Assembly: GCA_026125385.1 (NCBI GenBank)
Contig: JAHCLG010000001.1
Coordinates: 124,001-188,000 of the forward strand
DNA length: 64,000 bases
Origin: Legionellales bacterium
GTDB lineage: Bacteria > Pseudomonadota > Gammaproteobacteria > JAHCLG01
Direction: 5' to 3'
This document shows positions 8,090 through 16,942 of this stretch, piece by piece. The notes under the pieces are model-generated. The model did not search any database. It was not told the origin of the DNA and saw nothing but the letters and a program-made list of their open reading frames with translations. Within the stretch, counting starts at the first letter, position 1. The number at the start of each line of letters is the position of its first letter. A program made the translations under genes and the position numbers.

Positions 8090-8923
8090 ATGAATCGTAT
8101 TATTCAATTATGCTGTTTAGCGAGCATTTTTACTTTAAGTTTAGGAACAGCATCTATTGGTTTTGCAGAGTCTCAACCATTGACTCGGAATCAATCGGAT
8201 CAACATGTCGTTTGGAAACGTGAACCCATTCAAATCACGCTGCCGGTGGGTGTCGAGCGTTTTGTGACATTTCCCACAAAGGTGCAATTTGGCTATAACA
8301 CAAGTTTCCTACCTTCTTCTGTGCTTCGTGTTGAAAATGACAATCGCACACTTTATTTGTTCGCTAAAAAACCCTTTAGCACAGAAAGGGTGGAAGCAAA
8401 GCTTGCCAGTGGTGAAATTATTTTATTGGATATTAACGCTAAAGCGCATGCTAATGATAATCCCGTAGATATTGTGTTACCAAAATCAACCCCTGTTTCT
8501 TCAACAACACAAAGTCAGTTCAGTGCAGCAAGTGTTAATTATGTCACGTTAACCCGTTATGCCATACAACAAATTTACGCACCTGAACGATTATTAAAGC
8601 AGTCAATCAATATCACGCGATTTCCGATGGAAACAGCGCATGTTGTGCCATTATTTTATGATGGAAGTGCAACTGCCATGCCATTAGCAAGCTGGCGAGG
8701 CGGGAATTTATATGTAACGGCGTTATTGATTAAGAATGTGTTGAGTCAATCATTACGCCTTGACCCAAGGCTTTTATGTGGCACCTGGCTTGCTGCCAGT
8801 TTCTATCCACAAACAACTTTGGCGCCTCATGGCACACCCATTAACCGAGATACATCCATTTTGTTTGTTGTCTCAAGCCAACCCTTTGCACAAGCGATAC
8901 AAGCATGCGCACCACAAACCTAA
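8090..8923 (+). CDS. ICE transfer protein, PFL_4704 family (TIGR03749, DUF3438), TraK/VirB9-like
   Basis: An exported beta-rich protein of about 277 residues. The signal peptide ends at Ile-Gly-Phe-Ala-Glu. The N-terminal domain carries the family's Trp-x-Arg-x-Pro-Ile-x-Ile-x-Leu-Pro-Val-Gly-Val-Glu-Arg stretch, typical of TraK/VirB9-like secretin-associated proteins. The C-terminal half has the Thr-Arg-Tyr-Ala-Ile-Gln-Gln-Ile-Tyr-Ala-Pro-Glu-Arg-Leu motif and Ala-Ser-Trp-Arg-Gly-Gly. ATG 8090 was chosen over an upstream in-frame ATG at 8057 because AGAGG lies about 8 nt before it and it gives a clean signal peptide. It lies 24 nt upstream of the TraB-like gene. Confidence 0.88.
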   Translation: MNRIIQLCCLASIFTLSLGTASIGFAESQPLTRNQSDQHVVWKREPIQITLPVGVERFVTFPTKVQFGYNTSFLPSSVLRVENDNRTLYLFAKKPFSTERVEAKLASGEIILLDINAKAHANDNPVDIVLPKSTPVSSTTQSQFSAASVNYVTLTRYAIQQIYAPERLLKQSINITRFPMETAHVVPLFYDGSATAMPLASWRGGNLYVTALLIKNVLSQSLRLDPRLLCGTWLAASFYPQTTLAPHGTPINRDTSILFVVSSQPFAQAIQACAPQT

Positions 8924-8947
8924 AAGTCGCAACGTGAGGAAATCAGC

Positions 8948-10264
8948 ATGTTTAAAAATTTAAGTAAAACAACCCAGTTATTTGGTGGCTTAATTGCTGC
9001 GGTGTTTGTCATTCTGGTTATTGTTATCTCTATTGTAGGTAATGAAACACCCAAAGAACAACCAGCTCACTATGTTAACGATAACGCATCGGCTGATAAT
9101 AAAGTGGAAGCCTTGAAAACGATGACGGCTGATTTGCTCAATGTCGAAAATAAAAATAAACAATTAGAGCAAACGGTTCAACACTTACAAGCACAGAATA
9201 AAAATGCCATCAGCGATTTAAAAAAGTCACTCTCCGATCAAGTGCAGACGGCTTTAGAAAAAATACAGAACCAAAACGAAGAAAAACAACAAGCGTTTGA
9301 AGAGAGTTTAAAGCAAAAAATAAAAACGAATGCCGAAGATTACCCCATTAATGGGACAAGTGATAGCGGCTCTTTTATCTGGATTTCTGACTTGTCAAAA
9401 ACCGCCCAGAAAAAAACAAGTGCTATCACTAAAACTGGCAATGGATTATTTGACTTAAATGATAATACCGAGTCACTTTTGCATGACAATAATGCTGAAT
9501 CAAGAAACGCACAAAAGAAAAATCCAGCAAAACCGATTTACACCATTCCCATGAATGCCACCTTAACCGGTGCGACGTTAATGACACCCTTGGTTGGGCG
9601 AGTCCCTATCGATGGCAAGCTGCCATCACCGTATCATTTTAAATTGGTGCTATCAGCCAACAACTTAACGGCCAACGGTTATCCTTTGTCGGGTGTTAAG
9701 GGTGCTGTCATGAGTGGTATCGCCAGTGGTGATATGCTAGGCCACTGTGCGAGAGGTGATATCCATAGCATTACCTTTATCTTTAATGATGGCACGATTA
9801 GTACCACCAAAGCTAAAGGCAATGACAACTCATTAGGCTATATCTCGAGTCAAACCGGCAATCCCTGTATTGCCGGTAGTTTTCATTCTGATGCGGGTTT
9901 ATTTTTAGGTGCACAGATGGGGTTGAGTGCTGCCGAAGGTTATGCCAATGCCTTATCCAGCGCACAATATAGGAACTCGACGACGGCAGAAGGTGCCACG
10001 TTTAGCACATTGATTGGCAGCGCCAATAAGGCTGCCCTGGGTCAGGGTGCTTCTGCCGCAAGCCAAGCGGCGCAGACCTGGTGGAATCGCCGCGTACAAA
10101 ATTCGTTTGATTATGTGTATGTGCCTAATATCGATCACCAAACCGGAAAGCCAACGAAAGTAGTGGTCAATATCACTCAACAAATTCCCATTAACTACGA
10201 CGTATCAGCGAGGAAAGTGAGTTATGAAGATGCATTGCAAACTGATCACCGTGAGCTTGATTAG
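8948..10264 (+). CDS. ICE transfer protein, PFL_4705 family (TIGR03752), TraB/VirB10-like
   Basis: Scaffold of the T4SS core channel. One membrane helix lies near the N terminus (about residues 12-30), followed by a long coiled coil (about 45-125, rich in Gln, Lys, Glu and Asn) and a periplasmic beta domain. That domain begins with Tyr-Thr-Ile-Pro-Met-Asn-Ala-Thr-Leu, followed by Thr-Pro-Leu-Val-Gly-Arg-Val-Pro, the usual TraB/VirB10 entry. It continues with Gly-Asp-Met-Leu-Gly-His-Cys-Ala and a Gly/Ala-rich antenna-like segment around residues 315-370. The length fits the family. Its last 41 nt overlap the start of the lipoprotein gene. Confidence 0.9.
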   Translation: MFKNLSKTTQLFGGLIAAVFVILVIVISIVGNETPKEQPAHYVNDNASADNKVEALKTMTADLLNVENKNKQLEQTVQHLQAQNKNAISDLKKSLSDQVQTALEKIQNQNEEKQQAFEESLKQKIKTNAEDYPINGTSDSGSFIWISDLSKTAQKKTSAITKTGNGLFDLNDNTESLLHDNNAESRNAQKKNPAKPIYTIPMNATLTGATLMTPLVGRVPIDGKLPSPYHFKLVLSANNLTANGYPLSGVKGAVMSGIASGDMLGHCARGDIHSITFIFNDGTISTTKAKGNDNSLGYISSQTGNPCIAGSFHSDAGLFLGAQMGLSAAEGYANALSSAQYRNSTTAEGATFSTLIGSANKAALGQGASAASQAAQTWWNRRVQNSFDYVYVPNIDHQTGKPTKVVVNITQQIPINYDVSARKVSYEDALQTDHRELD

Positions 10265-10646
10265 CCTCATGGGTGCGGCAAGCCTGACGGGATGCTCTAG
10301 CATGATGTCAAGCCAAATGCCGAAAGGTAGCGTCACCATGCAACAAGCCTATAATGATGCGATTAACGGATCGTCTGGAGCCAGTGGAAATTCATTAAAA
10401 CAAGTACGAGCCAGCGTATCGGATCTGCGAGCGCGACCACCAAACTACAGTGCTTATACCCGCTCACAAGAAAACGAAATTAATGCGCAATTTCCACAAC
10501 TGCCGAATCCCAGTATCGTGATGTATGTGTATCCTCATGAAGCGGGGTCAGGCGATAACCTAAGTCCCGTTCCTGGCTATTCAACGGTTTTTCCTATGTA
10601 TACGCATGTCTATTATGCGATGCCAGGTGAAGTCGACACGCAATAA
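10224..10646 (+). CDS. ICE lipoprotein, TIGR03751 family, TraV/VirB7-like
   Basis: An outer-membrane lipoprotein with a short signal peptide and the lipobox Leu-Thr-Gly-Cys-Ser-Ser. The mature protein is about 115 residues. It has the family signature around Arg-Ala-Arg-Pro-Pro-Asn-Tyr-Ser-Ala-Tyr-Thr-Arg and Phe-Pro-Gln-Leu-Pro-Asn-Pro, then a Met-Tyr-Val-Tyr-Pro-His segment and a C-terminal stretch ending Tyr-Tyr-Ala-Met-Pro-Gly-Glu. Its GAGG ribosome site and first 40 nt lie inside the TraB-like gene, so expression is coupled. TraB/TraK/TraV-like proteins form the core complex, which explains the gene order. Confidence 0.88.
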   Translation: MKMHCKLITVSLISLMGAASLTGCSSMMSSQMPKGSVTMQQAYNDAINGSSGASGNSLKQVRASVSDLRARPPNYSAYTRSQENEINAQFPQLPNPSIVMYVYPHEAGSGDNLSPVPGYSTVFPMYTHVYYAMPGEVDTQ

Positions 10647-10713
10647 TCCAAAAATAAACTCAACAACTTTTTAAATAGCTATCTTATATCGCGCTGATGA
10701 GCGGAGATTAATT

Positions 10714-13500
10714 ATGTTATTACGTCAACACAAAAATGAAGAAGCATTAACGGTTAAACTTGCGAAAAAAAATTATCAGTTGCCGCCATCCATTTTAATG
10801 CAATTACCTTGGGTTGAATTTGATGATGAAAGCCAAAGCGTGCTCTTGCAGGATACCACCGTGGGCGCGGCTTTTGAGTTGAATTTAATACCGAGTGAAG
10901 CCAAAACAGAACACTACTTAGCTAATTTGCGCGATGGTTTACAAGGCATTTTTCAAGATACCTTCCCTCAATATCGCGATGAGGAATCACCGTGGATATT
11001 GCAGTTTTATGTGCATGATGAGCTAAGCATGGCCTATCTGTATCAGTTGATTGCACAATACATTAAACCAACGGCGCAAGATAGCCCGTTTAAAGCGTCT
11101 TATTTAGCGCTAATGAAAGCGTATTCGGAGTGGCTAGGAAAGCCAGGCGGTGTTTTTTATGATGATAAGGTGACTGATAGTGCCTTTCACGGTGGACAGC
11201 GTAAAGTTCGTGTGGCGTTCTATCGTCAATACCATAAAAAAATGGCGCTACGGCGCGGACGCACCGCTTTGCAAGATTTAAATCAGGTTGCTACCAGTTT
11301 TGTTTCTAAATTAAAAGGTGTCGGTATTGAGGCAAGACGCTTACAGGGTAAAGATTTTCGTGATTGGTTGATTCGTTGGTTTAATCCAGCACCTGGTGTG
11401 ACCAAAGGCAATTCTGATCAATTACTTGATTTGTTGGCTTATCCAGAAAAAGATGAAGCTAAACCGTTTGGCTATGATTTTTCCGAGCAATTGTTTTATT
11501 CAGTACCAGAATCTAAAGAAAAAGATGGCGTTTGGTACTTTGATGGATTACCGCATCGTTATGTGACGATTCAACACTTAACCAAAGTCCCTGATGTGGG
11601 GCATCTCACACGAGATCGCGCATTCGGTAATTTTCGTTATGGTTTATTTGATAATTTTCCTGAAGGCGCTACCTTTGTCATGACGGTGGTGATTCAATCA
11701 CAAGAAATTGTCAAAAACCATTTGGATCGTATTGAAGAAAGTGCTCGAAAAAGCAATACCACGGCAGCGAGTGTCACCTTTGAAGACTGCCAAATGGCTA
11801 AAACGGCGATTGAAAAAGGTAATTTTTTGTTTCCGGCTTCAATGGGCGTATATTTGCGTGGTAATGATTTGAGAGATCTCGCTGAGAAAGAAACGGACTT
11901 AGAATCATTGCTCATTAATAACGGGCTTCATGTGTTAAAAGGTGATCACGATCTTGTACCCATTCATAGCTATTTAAACAATTTACCTTTTTGCTACAGT
12001 TATCAATTCGATAAGCAAAACCTATATCGCAGTGGTTATGTATTTGGGAAGCAGTTAGCGAATCTACTCCCACTCTATGGCCGCGAACGAGGAACGGGCC
12101 ACCCCTTATTGCAATTCCTTAATCGAGGTGGGGAAAGTTTTACGATTGATCCTTTCAACCCTGATGACAAAGACCAAAACAGTCATTTATTAATGCTCGG
12201 TTCTACAGGTGCCGGTAAGTCAGCCACCAGTACTGATTTATTAATTAAAACGATGGGAACCTATCGCCCTTATTTGGTGATGGTCGATGCCGGTAATTCA
12301 TTTCATTTACTGAAGGACTACTTTAAACAGGAAGGGCTATCGGTGCACCATGTGGCGGTGACATTAGATAACCCGCCTATTCTAAACCCCTTTGTGGATA
12401 GCGCCAAAATGCTGGCGCAAATCGACGCGATGGAATGCACATTGCCAGAACAGGCATTAGCAAAGCTTGAAAATCGTTTAGAGGAAGATTTTGAAGCAGC
12501 GGATCATCGTAACGCGTCAGAGTCTGAGAAAACAAATCATGAGTACGAAGATAATGAAGCCCAGCGGGATTATATGGGTGAAATGGCATTGGCTGCCCAA
12601 CTCATGATTACCGGTGGTGAAGCCAAAGAGCAAGAGAATCTAACGCGGCAAGATCGCATGTTGATTTTGGATGCGTTAATTCGTGCCGCTCGCGCAGCAC
12701 GTGCTCAGGGTTTTGATCAAATGATTCCATCCGATGTGGTGGATGCGTTGCGTGAGATGGCAAGGGAGTTGGAGTCAAATGCAAAAGAACCCGAAAAACA
12801 AGCACGCTTGCGGGCAATGGCAGACAGTATGGCTTTTTTCACCAAGGATACAATTGCCAATCTTGTCTTTAATCGCAGAGGAAAACCATGGCCGGATGCC
12901 GACATTACTTTGTTTGAACAAGGTCTTTTTAAAGACGAAGGTTATGAAGCGCATAATGCGTTGGCGTTTATGGGATTGATGTCACGCACCATGGCCAAAG
13001 CGGAAGAACGCCAGTTTGAGGAACGTTTTACGGTATTTTTTGGCGATGAAATTCACACCATTACTAAAAATTTACTGACGGTCGTTTATTTAACGAAATG
13101 CGCCAAAATGTCACGTAAATTCGGTTTATGGTTGTGGCTGGCGACACAAAACGTTGCTGACTTTCCGAAGGAAGCCAGAAAAATTCTCAGCATGATGGAG
13201 TTTTGGATTTGTTTGGGGATGAGTGAAGTCGAAATGAAATCCGTAGAAGAATTTAGAAAACTTAACGAAGAAGAACGCGAACTATTTCGTTCGGTACGTA
13301 AAGCCGCTAAAAAATACGTGGAAGGTGTCCTGCTTTGTAACCGTGTTAAAGGATTATTTCGTAACGTACCGCCACGATTAAGTTTGGCGCTAGCGATGAC
13401 AGAAAAACATGAAAAAGCAGAACGCAGACAATTGATGAATAAATACCATATTTCTGAATTGGAAGCGGCAAAGTGGATTGCAAAAAGCATGGAAGGATAA
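10714..13500 (+). CDS. traC: Conjugative transfer ATPase TraC/VirB4-like (TIGR03744, PFL_4706)
   Basis: A large cytosolic ATPase (928 aa) that powers pilus biogenesis. The N-terminal half is the TraC-type domain; the RecA-like ATPase begins near residue 490, with Walker A Gly-Ser-Thr-Gly-Ala-Gly-Lys-Ser (about residues 498-505). Walker B-like Phe-Phe-Gly-Asp-Glu-Ile-His lies near residue 778, and Trp-Leu-Trp-Leu-Ala-Thr-Gln-Asn follows about 36 residues later. Length and motifs are canonical and intact. An acidic helical insertion (about residues 575-620) separates Walker A from the rest, as in this subfamily. GGAG lies 8 nt before the ATG. Confidence 0.95.
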   Translation: MLLRQHKNEEALTVKLAKKNYQLPPSILMQLPWVEFDDESQSVLLQDTTVGAAFELNLIPSEAKTEHYLANLRDGLQGIFQDTFPQYRDEESPWILQFYVHDELSMAYLYQLIAQYIKPTAQDSPFKASYLALMKAYSEWLGKPGGVFYDDKVTDSAFHGGQRKVRVAFYRQYHKKMALRRGRTALQDLNQVATSFVSKLKGVGIEARRLQGKDFRDWLIRWFNPAPGVTKGNSDQLLDLLAYPEKDEAKPFGYDFSEQLFYSVPESKEKDGVWYFDGLPHRYVTIQHLTKVPDVGHLTRDRAFGNFRYGLFDNFPEGATFVMTVVIQSQEIVKNHLDRIEESARKSNTTAASVTFEDCQMAKTAIEKGNFLFPASMGVYLRGNDLRDLAEKETDLESLLINNGLHVLKGDHDLVPIHSYLNNLPFCYSYQFDKQNLYRSGYVFGKQLANLLPLYGRERGTGHPLLQFLNRGGESFTIDPFNPDDKDQNSHLLMLGSTGAGKSATSTDLLIKTMGTYRPYLVMVDAGNSFHLLKDYFKQEGLSVHHVAVTLDNPPILNPFVDSAKMLAQIDAMECTLPEQALAKLENRLEEDFEAADHRNASESEKTNHEYEDNEAQRDYMGEMALAAQLMITGGEAKEQENLTRQDRMLILDALIRAARAARAQGFDQMIPSDVVDALREMARELESNAKEPEKQARLRAMADSMAFFTKDTIANLVFNRRGKPWPDADITLFEQGLFKDEGYEAHNALAFMGLMSRTMAKAEERQFEERFTVFFGDEIHTITKNLLTVVYLTKCAKMSRKFGLWLWLATQNVADFPKEARKILSMMEFWICLGMSEVEMKSVEEFRKLNEEERELFRSVRKAAKKYVEGVLLCNRVKGLFRNVPPRLSLALAMTEKHEKAERRQLMNKYHISELEAAKWIAKSMEG

Positions 13501-13591
13501 CCAGCAAGGCACCTAAATACTTCGTTATCAAAGTAGCCAGGGATTAGGTGTCTTGACCTTTCATTATCAAATGCTAACCAGGATTATTCAG

Positions 13592-14344
13592 ATGCTCAAT
13601 AACTTAAACGGCAAGGCATGGATTAAGTTATCTAAAAGTGTGTGGATTACGCAAAAACTATTGTCTTGGAGTGACAAAGTAAAATTATCTGAGTATTCCA
13701 CTTTTTTAATGAAACGAAAAAAATATAAAACCAAATTTATGACTTATCGACCACTCGATGAAACGCGCGTCAAATTGATTGAACTCTTTACGCAAAAAGG
13801 CCAAATCGTGTTTGATCCCAATTTACAGCATGGCGATACCTTAGCGGCTGCCTTGCAGGCGGATTGTCAATTTATTGGAATTGCTGAAACAGATCAAGAA
13901 AAACATCAAGCGATTGAACATCTGGATTATCACTTACAAGAAAAGCCGTATCAATTGTTTGATAAAGAAAGCGATGTTAATGTTTTGGGACAGATAAAAA
14001 ACCAATCGGTTAATTTTCTACTCACAGAAATACCGTTATTTAATTTTAAAAAATCCATTATCAGTTATCAAAACCACTTGGAAGAAATAAAAAACAACCT
14101 GTCAAAATACAAAAATAAACTGGTGACTAATGGCTATATGGCATTAATAATTTCGGATCAACGATATCAAGGTCATTATTATGCTCGCCATTCTGATTTG
14201 ATTCACATATTAAAAGAGACGCAATTAAGGTTGCAAGGATTGATTAATGTCATTCAAGATAGTAACGCACTCACGGCTTACGGCTATCCCAGCACGTATG
14301 TCCCAAACATTATTAATCAATTCGTAATTATTTTAAAAAAATAA
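13592..14344 (+). CDS. Degenerate DNA methyltransferase-like protein (probable pseudoenzyme)
   Basis: About 250 residues with the layout of the N4/N6 DNA methylases (N6_N4_Mtase fold). The N-terminal Ser-Val-Trp stretch, Leu-Ile-Glu-Leu-Phe-Thr helix, Gly-Tyr-Met-Ala-Leu-Ile-Ile-Ser-Asp-Gln-Arg strand, Tyr-Ala-Arg-His-Ser-Asp and Tyr-Gly-Tyr-Pro near the C terminus align by eye with active enzymes. The catalytic elements do not: the SAM-binding Asp-Pro-Phe-x-Gly-Ser-Gly-Thr is Asp-Pro-Asn-Leu-Gln-His-Gly-Asp-Thr, and Ser-Pro-Pro-Tyr is Leu-Thr-Glu-Ile-Pro-Leu. The frame is intact, so the protein is presumably kept for a non-catalytic role. AGGA 8 nt before ATG 13592 supports this start; in-frame starts at 13553 (TTG) and 13571 exist. 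It sits between traC and the PFL_4710 gene, where DUF1525 genes often lie. Confidence 0.7.
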   Translation: MLNNLNGKAWIKLSKSVWITQKLLSWSDKVKLSEYSTFLMKRKKYKTKFMTYRPLDETRVKLIELFTQKGQIVFDPNLQHGDTLAAALQADCQFIGIAETDQEKHQAIEHLDYHLQEKPYQLFDKESDVNVLGQIKNQSVNFLLTEIPLFNFKKSIISYQNHLEEIKNNLSKYKNKLVTNGYMALIISDQRYQGHYYARHSDLIHILKETQLRLQGLINVIQDSNALTAYGYPSTYVPNIINQFVIILKK

Positions 14345-14368
14345 GTGTAACGCATTAGGTTAATTATC

Positions 14369-15367
14369 ATGAACACAATAAAAAAATTGGCAACCAGACT
14401 GTTGCTTGTCGTTGCCTGTTTGCTGCCGCTTTACAACGCTTATGCCAGCGATACCATTAATTCGCTAGCTATCGTCGAGGATACAATAAAAGGATTATCA
14501 CATTGCCTACATTATCGCATTGTAGGCTTATGTTTTTGGTTGCGATGTTCACCGATTGGCTGTCATATCGAAACTACCCTAAAAGTGGATCATTATCTTC
14601 CCGATGCGGTCGTGAGTAGCTTTACCCAACCGGATAATAATCCCTGGTGGTTTGCACAGCATATTGAAGACCCTGTCTTTTACCAAGCTGGAAAAGTCCA
14701 AATTAAGCAGTTTGCGCATTTTAATATGGGTTCAGGTAATGAGCATGATAACTCACACCGTGATCTCAATAATAAATTCCATGAAGTCGATATTATTGGA
14801 AATCCAGCGTTAAGTCTCTTGAGCGGCTATGGGTTGATATTACCCAGTACCGCAACCCCTTATACGCCTTATTATTCTTCGCTAATGGATGCGTATGCCT
14901 GGCGTTTCCCAGCATTAGAAAAATTTTATCCAGGTAGCATCATACCAGGCATTCACGAAGTGGGTACGCTAGTTTTACATGACTGGGGGCCTGTTTATCC
15001 ACGCAATGGTTACGTGAATCAACCGGACGATGCCAAAGCGGGGGCAGTCGATGCCTTAAGAGCCTCTACCATTATCACGGCGGTTGGCCAACCACATGTT
15101 TATAGGACGTTATCGAATACCTGCGGTGAACACTGTAGTGCTGATCCTGTGAAAGAAAACAGTAAAGATGCACAGTACCAAATGATTTACCCCAAAGCAG
15201 AAGATCAATGCACGGTATTCGGTGGCAGTGATATCACCAGCTTACGTCCTTGGGAAGCTGATGCTTCCACCAAAGGGGATGATCGTTATGTCTGGGTGCT
15301 CTGGCGACATTATCATGGATGCATTCCTGATCATGGAGCAACGTATTTAGGCTCTATCAATTTTTAA
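14369..15367 (+). CDS. ICE transfer protein, PFL_4710 family (TIGR03756), TraU-like
   Basis: An exported, Cys-rich mating-pair protein. The signal peptide ends Asn-Ala-Tyr-Ala-Ser. The N-terminal domain has the hallmark Cys-Leu-His-Tyr-Arg-Ile-Val-Gly-Leu-Cys-Phe-Trp-Leu-Arg-Cys, followed by a Gly-Cys motif and a His-Tyr-Leu-Pro-Asp motif. Later Cys residues, such as Cys-Gly-Glu-His-Cys and Cys-Thr-Val-Phe-Gly, suggest disulfides. The C terminus has Trp-Val-Leu-Trp-Arg-His-Tyr, as in TraU-type proteins. Disulfide formation may use the DsbA-like protein encoded at 21.5 kb. The gene is followed by its usual partner PFL_4711. Confidence 0.9.
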   Translation: MNTIKKLATRLLLVVACLLPLYNAYASDTINSLAIVEDTIKGLSHCLHYRIVGLCFWLRCSPIGCHIETTLKVDHYLPDAVVSSFTQPDNNPWWFAQHIEDPVFYQAGKVQIKQFAHFNMGSGNEHDNSHRDLNNKFHEVDIIGNPALSLLSGYGLILPSTATPYTPYYSSLMDAYAWRFPALEKFYPGSIIPGIHEVGTLVLHDWGPVYPRNGYVNQPDDAKAGAVDALRASTIITAVGQPHVYRTLSNTCGEHCSADPVKENSKDAQYQMIYPKAEDQCTVFGGSDITSLRPWEADASTKGDDRYVWVLWRHYHGCIPDHGATYLGSINF

Positions 15368-15419
15368 TTTATTAAAATGCATTCCTTTCCTTAAAAAATA
15401 ATGTTTGAGGTTATTTGCT

Positions 15420-16862
15420 ATGAAAACAAGATCCTTATCACTTGCATTAGCAGCGAGTCTTATTTCAATCATGAGCTTAAATCAGATGACCTATGCTGCA
15501 TCGGGTGGTTTGATTCCTGCTGTTAAAAGCAATTTCTATTACCAAATGGGTGGTGGTGATGATGTGCCATTACCGGCATTTTATAATACGTCCACCATTC
15601 CCTTAAATGCAGAAGGTGATGTGGGATTGGGATTTGATTGTGGCGCATTTAATCCTATCGCCTCTATTAAAAATTCATTGAATCAAATTAAAGACAGTGC
15701 GCTGAATGTTGAGCAACAAGTGCTAAATAATGCAACCGGTGCAGTAACCGAGTTCCCATTATATGAACTCTCACGCGCTGATCCCAATCTCTATAATTTA
15801 ATCACCAACGCGATGGCGGGCGCAAAACAAGACATGGCCGTGTCTACCAAATCCTGTGAGGTGATGCAGTCACAAATTGCGGCAGGGCAAAATCCTTATG
15901 CGCATTGGGGACAGATTTCTCTAGGGAATCGTTGGCAGCAAGAAATTGGATCGGCTGAAATCTCAGGCGATGGTGATATTAATCAAGCTCGTCAAGATGT
16001 GTCACGCGATGCGGGTAAAAGTGGTGTCCCCTGGGTAAATCCTGATTCAACCGTTGACAGCAATGGCGTTCAAACACGTAATGCAGGTGGCGAAAATCAA
16101 CCACCGATTCAGGTCATTCATGATACCGCCATGTCGGGTTACGATGTTATCGTCAGTGATAGCGCATCACATCTCAATAAAAATAATGTATTCGGTGACT
16201 CACCCTCTGAACTCTCACGGATTTTCCCAACCGCAAAAGACGCGGCCGATTGGGTGACCAATGTAGTTGGTGATGAAACCATTACCACTTACAATGGCGG
16301 CCAAAAAAGCTCAAAACCAGGTGTCGGTTTGTATTCCGATATTCAATATCAGACAGGGCAGATCTTGCCAAAATTGCAAGCGTTAGTCACAGGTTCAACA
16401 GAGTTGACCATTGAGAATCTACAAACAATATCACCGAATGGGATGGCATTATCGCCTGAAATCATTCGTGATATCCGCAAACAACCCAAAGTGATACAAA
16501 GCATTATTGTTGATAAGCTCGCGCAAAATATTGCCGCGATAAATGTCATCAATAAAGCACGGCTTGCAATGCGAATATTACAATCGGGTGGACGTATTCC
16601 AGCAATTTATAGCAACAAAGCCGCACAGCAAAATATTCAGCACTCGATTTCATTATTGCAGCAAGACGTGCAAGATATTTTGCTCTTTGTCAAAGCAAGA
16701 CAAACGCTGATGTCAAACATGCTCTCTACGATCACCCAAGCAGGCAGTTCGGTTGATGCAGAAAATACGGCGATTGCGATGCCGAAACCCAATGCACCCA
16801 TGATGACAAATGGGGCGATCGCCAATAAAACGAATGACTCCACCACAAAATCAGCGTGGTAG
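15420..16862 (+). CDS. ICE transfer protein, PFL_4711 family (TIGR03755), TraH-like
   Basis: An exported protein of about 480 residues with a signal peptide ending Met-Thr-Tyr-Ala-Ala. The N-terminal region contains Tyr-Gln-Met-Gly-Gly-Gly, and then a Gly-Phe-Asp-Cys-Gly-Ala-Phe-Asn-Pro segment typical of the family. Long amphipathic helices follow, with a C-terminal coiled-coil-prone region and a Ser/Thr/Asn-rich tail. ATG 15420 was chosen because GAGG lies about 9 nt upstream; an in-frame TTG at 15405 would overlap that site. It is the presumed equivalent of TraH, part of the pilus/mating-pair stabilisation group with TraU and TraG. Confidence 0.88.
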   Translation: MKTRSLSLALAASLISIMSLNQMTYAASGGLIPAVKSNFYYQMGGGDDVPLPAFYNTSTIPLNAEGDVGLGFDCGAFNPIASIKNSLNQIKDSALNVEQQVLNNATGAVTEFPLYELSRADPNLYNLITNAMAGAKQDMAVSTKSCEVMQSQIAAGQNPYAHWGQISLGNRWQQEIGSAEISGDGDINQARQDVSRDAGKSGVPWVNPDSTVDSNGVQTRNAGGENQPPIQVIHDTAMSGYDVIVSDSASHLNKNNVFGDSPSELSRIFPTAKDAADWVTNVVGDETITTYNGGQKSSKPGVGLYSDIQYQTGQILPKLQALVTGSTELTIENLQTISPNGMALSPEIIRDIRKQPKVIQSIIVDKLAQNIAAINVINKARLAMRILQSGGRIPAIYSNKAAQQNIQHSISLLQQDVQDILLFVKARQTLMSNMLSTITQAGSSVDAENTAIAMPKPNAPMMTNGAIANKTNDSTTKSAW

Positions 16863-16890
16863 TGAGCTTCATTCGATAACACAACTATCA

Positions 16891-16912
16891 AAGGCGCATC
16901 ATGGTGCGCCTT
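16891..16912 (+). terminator. Hairpin between TraH-like and TraG genes
   Basis: Arms AAGGCGCA and TGCGCCTT pair perfectly (8 bp) around a 6-nt loop. There is no strong T-run after it, only TTGTTCT, and a second small TTCTC/GAGAA palindrome follows just before the traG ribosome site. It could attenuate or process the transcript between the two genes rather than terminate it fully. Confidence 0.4.
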
Positions 16913-16942
16913 GTTCTCTGAGAGAATCATGAGGTAATCATT

